Source: Bathynomus jamesi (Eukaryota; Arthropoda; Malacostraca; Isopoda; Cirolanidae). Taken from it: a DNA stretch of 64,000 nt. The translations under genes were made by a program, and so were the position numbers. Shown here piece by piece: positions 1-23,852 of the stretch. The notes below the pieces were generated by a model. It was not told where the DNA came from. It did no database searches and worked only from the letters and a program-made list of their open reading frames with translations. The DNA lies in contig JAJOZX010002359.1 of the NCBI GenBank assembly GCA_023014485.1, positions 58,501-122,500 of the forward strand, read 5' to 3'. Every line of letters begins with the position of its first letter. Positions within the stretch are counted from its first letter, which is position 1.

Positions 1-491
1 CTGGTACCGTCCTGAGCCAGGCATCTAGTCTTCTCTTGAAGACTTCAACTTTGACCCCTGTAACGTTTCTGAGGTCCTTTGGAACCTGGTTGAAAAGTCT
101 TGGCCCCTTGACAACCAAGCTATTTTCCTTAAGTGTTGAGGAGGTCCCTTGTCGGGCCTTTAATTTGGGAACACTACACATTCTGCCTCTCCTATTTTCC
201 AGTGTTGTTTGAATGGTAATTGGGTTTAGTTTTAGGTTTGGTACCAGTTTTTCGATCATTTTCCATATGTAGATTATGGTATACCTCTCTCTTCTTCTTC
301 TTTCCAGGGAGTACAGATTTAGTTTACGTAGTCTTTCCCAGTAGTTGAGTTCTTTGCAGCCTTGGCTGTGAAATGTCTGCGTTTCTTCCAGTTTATTAGT
401 TACTTCTTTTTATATGGGGACGTCAAAACTGAGCAGTATTCAAGTTTTGGTAAAATCAGTGTTTTTAGCAGGGGGAATCATTACTGTCCTG

Positions 492-1319
492 CAATGTTCC
501 CTCTAAGGTGTGCGCGTGTGCGCGCGCACACGCGTTGTGAAACCCGCGCACACAGCAAAATAAAATGCGCACAGGCTCAAGCGTATCATGAGTCACGACA
601 GTAAATGAAGTAATTTCAAAAATGTACCGTCACACAAGGTCTGACCATTTGCATCAACATACTCTATAGTCGCTCTTTTAAGTATTAACCCTTTCCGCCC
701 GACTTCGCCGACGTCCGCGCAATTACGCAATACGGATTTTTTTACTCTATGTATTTGATTTTTTTTTTCTTTTATACATTAACGCATTGAATATAAACCT
801 TCTCTTTCTTATTTTTGCATAAAAACGAATAGTAATTATCTCATAATTCATAAAAAATAAAATTATTATTTTTTTTATTCCTATTTTGTGAATGGATAAA
901 ATCATGTATTAATCTTGATAGTCTATTTTAAATTGCTAAATGCTAAAAATTGTTTTGAGAAATGATAACTAAAATAGTCATTTTCAATTAATGTTATTTT
1001 TATTTTATTTCTTTATTTTGTTGAATTTTATTTTACTATTTTTTATTTTATTCATATTTTTAGAATGGATAAAATGTTTTCTTTTTTAAGAATATATAAT
1101 ATTGTAAACAGTTTTTTAATATCCATTTAATAGTACCGTAATGATCGAGCTATCACCTTATGGAAATAATATTTATTAAGTATTTAATATTTATATATAT
1201 TTCATTTTGAAGATAATAGCGCTCAGAAAAGTTGGCACAATTTTTCACCATGAATCTAAATGGATGCACAACGAAAATTTCTTGCGCACACGGACTAAAA
1301 AAAATTAGAGGGAACATTG
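492..1319. mobile_element. Non-autonomous hAT element (828 bp) inside LINE A
   Basis: The ends are a 15-bp perfect inverted repeat, CAATGTTCCCTCTAA and its complement. They are flanked by the 8-bp direct repeat CTGTCCTG at 484-491 and 1320-1327. An 8-bp duplication and this kind of end are typical of hAT elements. The interior is AT-rich (700-1200), with a GC-rich alternating purine-pyrimidine stretch near 508-535, and no transposase reading frame is visible. It must have been mobilised in trans. The insertion splits the LINE reverse transcriptase, so it is younger than the LINE. Confidence 0.85.
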
Positions 1320-3010
1320 CTGTCCTGTCCCTTCTTTTGAACGTTATTAATACCTGTCTTGCGACTCTTTTTGCTTTATTTATCGCTATCTGATTTTGTG
1401 TTTCGAATTTGGAATCATCGGTCATTATTACCCCCAGATCGATCGCTTTTGTGCTTCTCTGAATTTCCTGTCTATCTGGAGCATAATATGCAATCTGTTT
1501 AAGTTCCTCTTTTCTACCATATCTCAAGAGCTGAAATTTCTCGGTGTTAAATGACATGTTGTTGTCTTCTGACCATTTGTATATTTTGTTCGTGTCCCTC
1601 TGTAAGACCTCCACTTCATTTACATCGCTGATTTTTCTGCTGATCTTTGTTGCATCGTCTGCAAAGGATGTTACTATACTGTTGCTGTTTACTCCGCTGT
1701 CTATGTTTGTTAGCATGATAATAAACAGGAGTGGTGCCAGTACTGCCCCTTGTGGTACTGAGCTGCGTACTTCCGATTTGGATGATGATATACCTTGAAT
1801 TTTGACGACCTGTAGCCATTCTCTAAGGAAGTTGTAGATCCATTTTTCCACTTTGCCTGTTATTCCCATTTATTTCATTTTATGTGCTATTATACCGTGA
1901 TCACATTTGTCGAAAGCTTTAGCAAAATCTGTGTACATGACATCGTAGTTGTCATTGCCTTCCAGTGCATCTAGGATATTGTTGTAGTGTCCTATTAGTT
2001 GTGATCGGCATGATGTACCTGATCGGAATCCGTGCTGATTTTCGTTGAATCTTTCCAGTGTCTCCAAGAAATCATAAATTTTCCCTCTAACTATTCTTTC
2101 AAATACTTTGGTGAGGTGGGACGTCAATGACACTGGTCTATAGTTCTTTGCTTGAGATCTTTCCCCTCCTTTATATATAGGGACAACGTTTGCTCTTTTC
2201 AAGATGCTTGGTATTTCCCCAGTGTTTAGGGATCTTCTCCATGTCCTGTATAAAGGTGTATTTCTTTTGGATCGTCTGTTAGTTCATTATTTCTCTTCCT
2301 TAAGGGCCCAACAGCGGCGCCCGTTTTTGTTTTTCTTTTCGCATAGCTATAGAAGTATTTTGGATTTTCCTTTATTGCTTCTACCGCCTTTTCCTCTTCC
2401 CTCTCTGTATCGTCCTTAATCAGGGCTTGTCTTTCCCTATCGATACCCTCCAGTTTTCCTTGTATTACATTCCTGGCATTATCTCCGCAGTTGGCTAACT
2501 TCGCCTCCACTCTCTTTGTTTTGCGGAATAGTCTTCTCTTTTGCCTCTCAAGCCAGCTCCTCTTTCCTTTTGGCTGTGGTTTCGGAGCATATTTTTCTAA
2601 AATTCTCAGCGTTTTTTCTTCCAAGGTTGTTAGCATTTCTTTAGTTGTTTTATTCTCTAAAACTGTTCTCCACTCTATCTGGGCCTTGTGCGATCTAATT
2701 GCTTCCCAATTTATAGTCTTGGAGTTTAAGTTAAAGGCCCCAAATTTGCTTCTTTCCTCAGTATGTGTATTGTCTTTTAATGTTGTCTTCATATATGTTG
2801 ATATCTCGATTAAGTTGTGGTCTGAGATAATGGTTGGGGTTATTTTTATATCAGCAATCAAGTTCGCGTTATTCGTGAATACCAGATCCAGGCAGTTATT
2901 TTTTCTGGTATTTTCTGTTATCTCCTGTGTCAGCATATACTCGTTTGTGAGAGCCATCAACATTTTTGCTTGCTCCTGGTCTTCTCTTGTGCCCACCCCC
3001 TTGTCCTGGT

Positions 3011-3018
3011 GTATATAT

Positions 3019-3096
<78 letters not shown>

Positions 3097-3123
3097 TATA
3101 TATATATATATTACTATATATAT

Positions 3124-3181
<58 letters not shown>

Positions 3182-3188
3182 TATATTA

Positions 3189-3240
<52 letters not shown>

Positions 3241-3244
3241 ATTC
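3011..3244. repeat. Long (AT)n array inside the LINE endonuclease frame
   Basis: About 230 bp of nearly pure alternating AT with a few register slips. LINE endonuclease coding sequence continues on both sides ('GDFNFPF' immediately to the right, read on the minus strand), so the array expanded within, or was inserted into, the gene. Open reading frames through it are artefacts of the repeat. Confidence 0.9.
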
Positions 3245-3861
3245 CTGTCCGCCTTTTTGTATTTTATAAATGGGAAGTTAAAGTCTCCGCAGATCATTAT
3301 ATTAGGGGATGGAGGGGTTATGTCCTTTATTAGCTTTCTGATGTCATCAATGGCCTCCGAGAATTTTTCGGTTCGGATGCTTGGGGTCTATAGATGGCTA
3401 TTAGTGTCACGTTTAGTTTTTCTATTTTCACTGCTAGGAGTTCCACGATGCTGTTTGATTTACTTATTATCGTCTCTGTCATATGACCTTCCTGTACAGT
3501 GTACATATATAGCACGCCACCTTTTCGTCTCGTTGCTCTATCCGCTCTTAGTAATTTGAAGCCCTCTATATTTATCTCTTTCTTATCAATACAATGTTCG
3601 CAATTTTCACAATTTCCTTGGCAATCCTTAATTAAGATGAGTTTCTGTGAGGCATGCGATGTCCGCCCTTGTTTCGTCCATAAATCCTTTCAGGTACGAA
3701 ACTTTATTCAGTGATTGGTTTGGTCTTATTCCTTGAATATTAGACAGGACAATATTTATGTTCTTTGTTTTCCGTTGCCCTTGTGTATTTTAAGTTCATT
3801 TTCCTTCGATATCTTGCTTGTTTCGTTGCCCTATGATCCTCTGAGAGAGAACCGTTTCCGC

Positions 3862-4857
3862 CTACCTGTTCTGGTAGCTTCTTGCCCAGAAAAGGTTTGG
3901 CTCGAAGGTTTCCAGCTGTGTCAACTGCATTCGTTGGATGACATTTAGCAGCCGTATCGTGTCTGCGATGTTGAAAAAAAAATTTTGTTCGCTTATTGTG
4001 TTCCTATTGTTATTGTTATTCCTATTGTCATTTAAACTTTGTCCCTCGTTCTTTAGGTCCGTCGGGAGATGTTGATAGTAGCATTTTTTACCGTATTTGC
4101 ATGTTCCATATTTTGCGTAAGGCCTGCAGATGTTTGGGTGGTAGAATTTGCATCTGGCTCCAAATTTACAATGACCATTATTATAGAAGAAATTGAATAT
4201 TGGGGGATATTCATTGTTCATATATACATTGTCCTCTTTTAAATCTGCAATTATCATTTATATAATATCTGCATATAGTTCCTTCTCCATATTTACTCAT
4301 GGCCTCTGTTTTTTGCGCCTTATTGGGGGACAGTTTCACTCCGTTTTCTTGATTGCCCTCTTGTCTTTTCCTATTTGTGCTATTTGTGTTTATGTCCTTC
4401 GTTGCCCTTATACTATCTGTTGTCTTTATACTCTCTTTCGCCTTTATACTCTCTTTCGCCCGCATGGTTTCGGCCTCGTTGTGTGACGATATTTGGTTTT
4501 TTCTACTTTGCCTTTCTTTGTTTCTTCCGTTTTCCACTGTTCTTTATTCGCACTTTCCTCTTTCATTTTCTTCTCGTAGTCTCTTTCTGTTTTAAATACT
4601 GTAAAAGAGTTTAATTCGGTCATGCTGTTTTCGCAGAAAAACTTTATCCCATTGAGTTGCTTCGCGTTCGTTATAAGGGAGATTTTTTCATCTCCCCATT
4701 CTAGGCATTTAAATTCAAAAAGCAGCTGACAAAGATCGCACCTCAACGCCCTTGTCTCATCTGTTGCATCATTACAGATACCACAGAGTTGCAGGAATTT
4801 ATTTACCATTTCCATGTTACTGACAGAGGGTAGCTGCTGTGCAGAAAATTGGCTCAA
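3862..4857 (-). pseudogene. LINE A ORF1 with PHD-like and CCCH zinc fingers
   Basis: The N-terminal part (about 4600-4857) has a Cys/His cluster of PHD style: 'CGIC', 'CDLC', then a hydrophobic stretch and a further Cys. The middle is charged and low in complexity, rich in Lys, Glu and Asn. The C-terminal part (about 4060-4220) has two CCCH-like fingers: Cys-x5-Cys-x4-Cys-x3-His in 'CKFGARCKFYH', then Cys-x5-Cys-x5-Cys-x3-His ending 'CYYQH'. Three overlapping reading frames must be joined to cover it. LINE ORF1 proteins bind the element RNA as chaperones; the fingers fit an RNA-binding role, which is inference. A second copy is at 13815-14740. Confidence 0.75.
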
Positions 4858-5270
4858 AAAGGGTATTATGGGAGTATTTGGCGGGGTTGACTCAAGCTGA
4901 GTGAGGGAAAGAATTCTCCGTTACTCTGGGGGATTGGGGATGTGGCACGCTGTATACTTCTCACTGATCGGTGCTCTCGACTGTGGCTGCGGGGGATATT
5001 GGGGGGGGGGTATTTGTAGGAATTTCGATAGGCAGCTAGCTTTCTTCCAAAGAAACACTCGGAAAATGCTATAGATTAATTCGCTTTGTTTTTATTTATT
5101 TATTTTTTTTATATATGCCGCGAATTTTACTTTTTAAAAGAAATACCACTATGCACTATCATTAACTCACAATATCGGCACCGTTTAAAACTGATTAACT
5201 GCAGGATTTTTACTGTAATACCGCTTTTATTCGGACTTCGATCGAAACACGTGTAACCATCACACCGGCA
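4858..5270 (-). other. LINE A 5' leader
   Basis: Non-coding stretch upstream of ORF1. It shares recognisable blocks with 14740-15230, including the sequence near 'ggggga' (about 4931/14864), the 'cggaaaatgc' block (5070/15010) and the 'acacgtgtaa' block (5249/15198). Both copies end at simple repeats, (AT)n here and (CT)n there. The conserved block probably holds the internal promoter, as in other LINEs; no specific motif is claimed. Confidence 0.55.
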
Positions 5271-5274
5271 AAAC

Positions 5275-5275
5275 A

Positions 5276-5330
<55 letters not shown>

Positions 5331-5332
5331 AG
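5275..5332. repeat. (AT)n microsatellite
   Basis: About 50 bp of alternating AT between the LINE leader and the mariner relic. Confidence 0.9.
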
Positions 5333-5339
5333 GTTGTAA

Positions 5340-6460
5340 CATATATTCTGCTTGATTTTTAGTTCATTCAGAACGAAATTAAATGACTTATAAGGACAAA
5401 TTTGCTCGAATTTTTAGTTTATTCACAACAAAAATTGAATGACATAATAACAATTAATCATCAATATAATTCCCTTCTTTTCTATAACCTCCTCCCACCT
5501 GTAGAAAAGTGTTTTTATGCCACGTTCGAAGAAATCCCTTGGTTTCAAGTTAAAAAAAGCGATCACTTCGTTTTCGATAGCTTCCCTGGAATGCAACTTT
5601 TGTCCATCTAGGTGGTGTTGCAGACTTCTGAATAAATGGTAGTCTGAAGGTGCGATGTGTCCGGAGAATAAGGTGGATGAGGCATTTTTTCCCAACCAAA
5701 TGCCTCCAATTAGGCAGTGATGATTCGAGCAGTGTGAGGGCGCGCGTTATCCAGGTGGAATAGAACACCTCTGCGATTAATTAATGCAGGACGTTTTTCT
5801 TGTAATGCCATCTTCAATCGTTGGAGTTGTTGGCAGCAGACTTCAGCAGCTGTGATTGGATGGGGTCCATTCCTTGCTGAGGTTCAGGTTTTGTTTCACG
5901 GCTAAGCCACTGATGTCGACGCTTAATATTGTTATAGAGGACCCATTTTTCATCCCCAGTGACGACCCGATTCAAAACGGTGCCTGCAGTTGCCGAGAAT
6001 GCAGTGATGTGCAAATATCGATTCGATGTTGAAGATTCGCTTGTGACAAATCATGCGGAACCCATTTTCCAACCTTCACTACTTTTCCTAACAGCTTCAA
6101 TGACGATGAATAGCCATATAGCTAACGCCGAGTTGCAGGCCAAGTTCTCTTACAGTTACTGTTGGGTTTTCCCAATGTTGCTTTCAGCAACTCTTCATCT
6201 AACTCGTTTGGTCGTCCTGTTCGTTGATAAATAATCTTTCAGACTGAAGTCTCCATTTCTGAACTTCTCAAACCATCTCCTTCACATCCATTCGCTCACA
6301 TCATCATTTCCATAAACTCTTTGAATGTTTCTTGCGGATTCACTAGCGTTAGATCCTTTATGGAACTCATACAGCATCACATGTCGAATATGCTCTTTCG
6401 TGAGCTCCATGTTTTTTCAATTACTGTAATATCGTAGGAGTGGCGTTGTAACTATATGAA
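5340..6460 (-). mobile_element. mariner-type transposon relic
   Basis: A mariner transposase starts at about 6410 on the minus strand ('KEHIRHVMLYEF', the usual N-terminal helix-turn-helix opening) and runs to about 5420. The first catalytic Asp lies in 'TGDEKWV' (about 5960) and the last in 'APSDYHLF' (about 5645), consistent with a DD34D enzyme. The frame shifts several times and the stretch between the Asp motifs is damaged, so it is dead. Element ends were not resolved to the base; low-complexity sequence borders both sides. Confidence 0.8.
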
Positions 6461-6599
6461 AAACACCAGAAAAAAATATTCATAGCCTAATCCTGCCGAG
6501 AATGCTCTGTGTTATTTCCATTAGTGTGTGATTAAGTTCATAATAATTTACGTGATTGTGTCTTTAGTTTGCATTACAGACTTCTGGATCTATTGGTCC

Positions 6600-6633
6600 G
6601 TGTGTGTGTATGTATATATATATATATATTATA

Positions 6634-6664
<31 letters not shown>

Positions 6665-6683
6665 AATATAATATATATATATA
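6600..6683. repeat. (GT)/(AT)n microsatellite
   Basis: Short GT run followed by about 70 bp of AT repeat, ending at the TA target of the next mariner-like element. Confidence 0.85.
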
Positions 6684-7577
6684 CAGGGTCCCAAAAAAAT
6701 GTATACACACTTTAACAGCTGATAGCTCAATTGATGTTTCTTTCTTTCCAAGTTAAACCATTAGAATTAATAATGGTCAGACTAAGCTTTGAACAAAGGA
6801 AATTCATTCTAAAATGCTACTGGAAGTGTGAAAACGCAGTTGAAGTGCAAATACAGTTTAGGAGGGAGTTTCAAACAGATCCACCAACGCGACTTGCCAT
6901 CACTCGAATTAGAGATAAGTTTGAAGCCGATGGAACTGTTCAGAATGTCCACAAGAAGCGTTCCGGAAGACCACGGACATCGACAAGCCCCACAAAGCAA
7001 GAAAGAGTACTGGAAACGTATCACCAAAGTCCAAGAAAATCTGTGCGGCAAGCGAGTCGTGAGGTAGGAATTTCAGAATCGTCTGTCCAACGCATTTTGA
7101 AGCGCTGTCAATGGAAAAGTTACATTCCAAGATTAGTCCATGCTATTAATGAAGATGATCCGGACCGAAGAGTGGAGTATTGCGAGTGGTACTTGGCACG
7201 ATGTGGATGTGGATTGGACGAAGGGGTTTCGTAGAATACCCTCCGCGTTCACCAGACCTCACACCACTAGACTTTTTTTTATGGGGATACTTAAAAGACA
7301 AAGTCTACGCTATAAAACCTGCAACAGTCGCTGAATTGAGAGCAGCCATTGAACGAGAATGCACACAAATACCAACGAAATGTTTCGTGATGTTTGCGAT
7401 TCCATTGCTTCGCGTTATCAGCAGTGCCTGGACCAGAACGGACGTCAGTTTGAAAACAGGCGTTGACAAAACAATTAAATAATGTCTGTAGATTCTATTA
7501 CATTTTGAAAATGAAATGTATTTTAATAAACACTGCCTTTATATTATTTAAAGTGTGTATACTTTTTTTGGGACGCC

Positions 7578-7580
<3 letters not shown>
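6684..7580 (+). mobile_element. Internally deleted mariner-like element, copy 1 (897 bp)
   Basis: The terminal inverted repeats begin CAGGG(T/C)GTCCC-type and continue through 'GTATACACACTTTAA' on both sides; TA dinucleotides flank them. Inside, the N-terminal helix-turn-helix region of a mariner/Tc-like transposase (6774-7205, with '[14 protein letters not shown]') is joined directly to the C-terminal catalytic block ('SPDLTPLDFFLWG', about 7245-7290). The first catalytic Asp region is missing, so the product cannot cleave DNA. Copy 2 at 54825-55723 carries the same internal join, so this deleted form was itself mobilised by a relative. Confidence 0.88.

Positions 7581-7659
<79 letters not shown>
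7581..7659. repeat. (AT)n microsatellite
   Basis: About 78 bp of alternating AT directly at the right end of the mariner-like element. Confidence 0.9.
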
Positions 7660-7661
<2 letters not shown>

Positions 7662-7689
7662 TAGCGTCAGGTGAACTATAATTTATCCG

Positions 7690-9320
7690 GCTAGCTATTT
7701 TTCTAAAGCTAGTGCTCTCACCTCATTTGTAAAGTAACTGAGCCCGTCTGTTTTCTGTTCTGCGAATTTCTTGATCACTTTCTGGTTGAAATTGACTATT
7801 TTTGCTATAAATCTCTTTCACTCGGAAGGACTGCCGTTCCATTTAGCCTGTCTTGTTCGATAGTGTTCCTCAAGCAGGTTTTTTCTCTTTTCAGAAAACT
7901 GTTTCAGAAAAAGCAGACATCAAATTGTTTTCAGATAGAAAGCAGTACAATTCATTAATTGTTTTTATATTTTTAAATTCTTCACTGTTGTATAGAACGC
8001 GTAGCTCACTTTTTAGTTTTTCTTCTTCAAAAAATGGATAGAATTTACAAGATTCATGTATATTTATAGGAAATTCTTTTCTGAACGCAACAAATTTCGT
8101 AGGATCAACTAGAGTGAAGCACTCGAGATGTTCAGTTGCACCAAATCGGTCTTCAGCCTCTTATAGCATAAGATCACAGCATTCGATTGCACAGGCTTTT
8201 TTGTTGTCTTTTCTTCTTCGTTTCGTTTCAGTAGTTTGTTCCGAATCATCAGGTAATTGTGACACCTTTTTACGAATTTCTTTTACAGATGTACAAAATG
8301 AGTGAAGATGTTGCTTGACAGAAACAAGCATCGTAATTTTTTTTTTTTTGAGGAAGAATGTTATAGAACAACTCAATTACCGGCATAATTTCACTAAATA
8401 TATTAAGAAAGAAAATGAACTGATCATTCTCCAGGAAGTTTAGTAGAGCACTTGCTTGTGTTATTGACAGTGAGTCCCATCCAGGTTGATTCTGGATTCG
8501 TTCGAGGCACTGCATCAATGATGCTTTATTTTCATACACGGAATTTACGACTCTGCTCTGAAAATTCCATCTGGTCACAATCGCACGAGGCAGACGTTTT
8601 CCGCAAACTTCTTGCAGCATAGCTGTTCTTTTGGAAGAATGTGAGAAAAAAAGAGGAGAATGAAGTCAAGTTAGCGAAGAATATCCTGACGGGAGCAACG
8701 GCAGAGCGAACGTTTTGCATAACAAGGTTTAATTGATGGGCATTACAGTGTACAAAATGAGCATGAGGATAGGCTTCTCTTATCAATTTTTGTACTCCGT
8801 TACGTTCGCAACTCATCACTGGAGCACCATTATAAGCCTGTGCAACAAACTTATGTTTCAAATTGTATACCTCGATTTCTTCAAGAATGCACTTAGTTGT
8901 GCCAGCAGCAGATCTATCTTTTAGTTCTACAAAGCCATGGAATTTTTCCACTACTTCAGTTCCCATGACAAACCGCAATATAATAACAAGTTGTGATATA
9001 TTGAAATATCCGTGGTCTCATCAGTCTGAATTGACACGAACATTGCTTCATTGACTTTCTCATGTAGAGCATCTTTACAAACGGAAAGCATAGAGACCAA
9101 CAACTCATTTTGGATAGTAGCAGGTGTGTGTTTGAAACAGTTGCATTTTGTAAATGTTCGTGCAACTGACTGTCTAATTTGGCAAGTTCACTCAAAAGAT
9201 CCAAGAATACATTTTTGTCGAGAAATTTTTCCGTTCCATCATGACCTCGGATGGCAAGTTCATGATTGCCACAAAATTCCAAATATTCCAAGGCCTTTCG
9301 TGTATTCAAGGCCTTTCGTT
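7690..9320 (-). pseudogene. hAT transposase relic (TTF/ZMYM-type)
   Basis: Minus-strand fragments read in order 9309-8956, 8978-8532, 8620-8270 and weakly on to about 7700. The central piece has 'AYNGAPVMS', the hAT block holding a catalytic acid (Asn replaces the usual Asp), and 'HCNAHQLNLV', the C/HxxH signature before the insertion domain. 'TRWNFQSR' follows, the usual 'RW' block. Several frameshifts and an internal gap near 8640-8690 make it non-functional. Terminal repeats were not recognised. The sequence differs from the younger hAT at 39611-42072. Confidence 0.75.
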
Positions 9321-10430
9321 TAACAGTAATAATGATACCCTACATATAATCAACGGACTGGTCATTGCTCGTAGGCTAAAATATTGTGTAATCGTAACTC
9401 GATCGGTGAGTGACTCGTAATGAAGAAAATCTGTCGATGGTGTAACTTAACCCGTTAGTCTAACTGTTGATAGGAATTTACAGAATCTTATTTTAGTACT
9501 TTCTCTTTCAGGATATTGGCTGTTGGAAAGTTCTTCTGTCTTTAAATCTGCAACCGAAATGGGAATAGTATTAAAAGTTGGAGAAAAGAAAGACCTTCCA
9601 AGTATTCCCAAAAAACATTCAAAATGCTGAAACGCTTCTTTGTATCTGTCCTCATGAAAGAATGGTCAACTTTCCTTCTTATATAAAATTTAAATTTATA
9701 TAGTTGAAGCAAATAATAATAATAATAATAATAATAATAATTATAATGGTGATGATCATAACAACTGAGTAATGTAGGAGGTTATGATCAGTATCTCTCA
9801 TCTACAAAGAGAGGTAGCAAAGTTACTTAGTAAGAGTCAAATCACTTGAGAGCTAGTTAACGTATGAAACTTGATATTCGCAAATGTTATGTTAAAGTGT
9901 GCAGTATATCAATGATGATCACAAAGACAAAGAATTTAATATATATATATATATATATAATATATATAATATATATATATATATATATTATATATCCAGA
10001 GCACAAGCATCCATGAGAATGACATTGCTATTTGAGTATTTGGGATAAGTTATCAAATACCAACGTCTGCCCAGTGGATTTTATAATTTTGTGTAACTTT
10101 TAAAATATTCTTTGCATGGCCATTTAAGGCAATATCTTTTCTTTCATAAACTCCACTGAATGATGACAATCGTCTTTTCCATTGTTAAAAATTATAATTT
10201 TTAATCGGATTCATTTCTCAATTACTAGAAAATGAGATAGATTTTAATTCACCTTTGAATGCATTTTTAGATTATAGGAATTTTAGGTAAATAAAAACAA
10301 AATAGTTATGCTTTTATTGGAGTGTTATTTATCTTATTCTATATCTTAAAGAACAACTGTAATATAGTTGTAGTTAAGGATCTAAAGGTATTATTTATTT
10401 ATAAATAAATCAACAATAAATTTATACCTA
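9321..10430. other. Intergenic, AT-rich, no gene seen
   Basis: No supported gene. It contains a (TAA)n run at about 9715-9742 and an (AT)n run at about 9938-9998, otherwise unremarkable AT-rich sequence. Confidence 0.6.
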
Positions 10431-10553
10431 GTCAGATTGTGGATCCAGTAAAAGTGATGGACAGACCGTTATTGAAGGACTCGTGCGATGATAACAGGTA
10501 ATTAAAGGTAATTAAAGGTAAAAAAATCAGGTAAAATAAAGCGAGTTTAATAC

Positions 10554-10760
10554 ACAGGGTGTCCCAAAAGTTCCAATCTATTTCATGTAAGGGGTGAACA
10601 AGAGATAGATTGGGGCTTCCGTGATCCCCCCTTCTGACCCCACTGTACATAACAAGATCTGGATGTCAGAGTTCTTCATTTTTCTTCTGAAATATTACAC
10701 CCACGCTCACTCCACCAAATTTGCTATAGATCTTTGAAACAAGTTCAGGGGTTTACTGCG
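10554..10760. repeat. Possible mariner-like terminus fragment
   Basis: A single 'CAGGGTGTCCC' end, as found in the mariner-like elements elsewhere in this window, is followed by about 100 bp of low coding potential. No matching opposite end was found nearby, so it is either truncated or coincidental. Confidence 0.35.
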
Positions 10761-10770
10761 ACGTTTTAAA

Positions 10771-23046
<12,276 letters not shown>

Positions 23047-23049
23047 CTG

Positions 23050-23390
23050 AGGAAAGAAATGTACATTAAATTTAAAAGTGGTTTTAGAACTTAAAAGTTT
23101 AAAATTTAAAAAAATGTAAAATTTTTAATCTTAGTTTGGGAACATGACCAAAGTGTCAAATCAAATTTTCTAGATTTATAAATTCTGTGCTGAGTAAAAC
23201 CTAAAGCTTAAGAAATAAAAATAAACAGCAATAGTCCGATTAACAATTGTATGTTCTATGTTAAAATTATTGTACTATTGTAAAAATTGTAATATGTAAT
23301 ATTTATTTTCTTAAAAAAAGTTAAGGGAAAGCAACAGTTACAAATTTGAAACTAAAATAAAAATATTTGTTTCGGGATGTTGAGAGTAGT
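23050..23390. other. No feature seen
   Basis: AT-rich sequence upstream of the most 5' visible exon of the putative host gene. Its earlier exons could lie here or further right, but none could be supported. Confidence 0.4.
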
Positions 23391-23394
23391 GTGG

Positions 23395-23790
23395 GCGCAA
23401 AATGGTAGGGTGCAATGCAATTGAAAATGTTGCAAGATGGTGCAAGAGTGCCAAAACCCCAACCCCCATTTGTTGCAAGACACCCATAGTGCCACCCCCA
23501 CCCCCTTTTGTTGCAAGGTACCTCCTAAATGGAGGAGGGGGGAATGAGCAACAAGGGGTTATGCAACTTGGAGGCGGAGTTATCCCCCAAGTTGCAATGA
23601 ACCCCCGCTGGGGAGACCTCTTTGGGGGATAAGGTGGGACAGCCTCATCCCCCACAGGGGTATACCTAACCTAAGAGAGAGGAGAGAGAGGAGAGAGAGG
23701 AGAGAGAGGAGAGGTGTTCGCTTGACAGGAGCCAAGCGCATATTAAGACTTCAGGCGAGCGGCCGTTGTCTTATATGGCCCCTAATCAGT
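23395..23790 (+). repeat. GC-rich dispersed repeat, left copy
   Basis: A stretch of 'gttgcaa' and 'ccaccccc' motifs, the 'aacctaag' block, a (GAGAG)n run and then 'gacaggagccaagcgcat'. The same elements recur in inverted order at 56940-57250 and, more diverged, at 59075-59310. The two closer copies flank the Polinton in inverted orientation. Reading frames across it are unremarkable. Confidence 0.75.
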
Positions 23791-23852
23791 CAGTTGACAT
23801 AATCAGCCAGTGCATCCAGGCACCATCAGCCAGTTGGCACAGTGTATACTTC

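Larger units (their letters stand above)
1..3700 (-). pseudogene. LINE A ORF2: endonuclease-reverse transcriptase, broken
   Basis: The order on the minus strand is AP-endonuclease, reverse transcriptase, C-terminal domain. Endonuclease pieces are at about 3330-3515 (a 'LIAIYRP' core) and 2226-2996 (the 'SDHNLIE' histidine motif). RT fingers/palm are at 1870-2202 ('VPIYKGG', 'NYRPVSLTS', 'TDFAKAFDKCDH', catalytic Asp) and 1328-1869 ('SSVPQGAVLAPLLF', then 'FADDA', the catalytic Asp pair). The C-terminal part lies at 1-483, beyond the hAT insertion. At least three frame changes plus two insertions separate the pieces. Function in the family is target-primed reverse transcription of the element RNA; this copy cannot encode a whole protein. 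Confidence 0.85.
1..5270 (-). mobile_element. LINE family A, copy 1 (non-LTR retrotransposon, near full length)
   Basis: Read on the minus strand this is a two-ORF LINE: 5' leader (about 4860-5270), ORF1 (about 3862-4857) and ORF2 with endonuclease and reverse transcriptase (from about 3600 down past base 1). Its 5' leader matches that of a second copy ending near 15230, and its 3' coding end (1-483) matches the plus-strand copy ending near 60750, so three copies define the family. The element continues beyond base 1, so the 3' tail is not visible. It is interrupted by a hAT-type insertion and by a long AT array, and its reading frames are broken, so this copy is inactive. The clade cannot be named securely; the RT and C-terminal region look CR1/Jockey-like. 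Confidence 0.85.

Noticed and set aside
2970..3269. Open frame of alternating Tyr-Ile through the AT array
   Set aside because: Pure product of an (AT)n repeat; the same applies to frames at 7463-7681, 15017-15343, 21535-21747, 24617-25021 and 25968-26156.
23338..23655. Pro/Gly-rich frames in the GC-rich repeat
   Set aside because: Low-complexity translation of a dispersed repeat; the other copies do not preserve the frame.
23395..23790. Terminal inverted repeat of the Polinton
   Set aside because: Although inverted to 56940-57250, a third copy at 59075 and 2.5 kb of unrelated sequence before the first Polinton gene favour a dispersed repeat; kept only as a finding to test.
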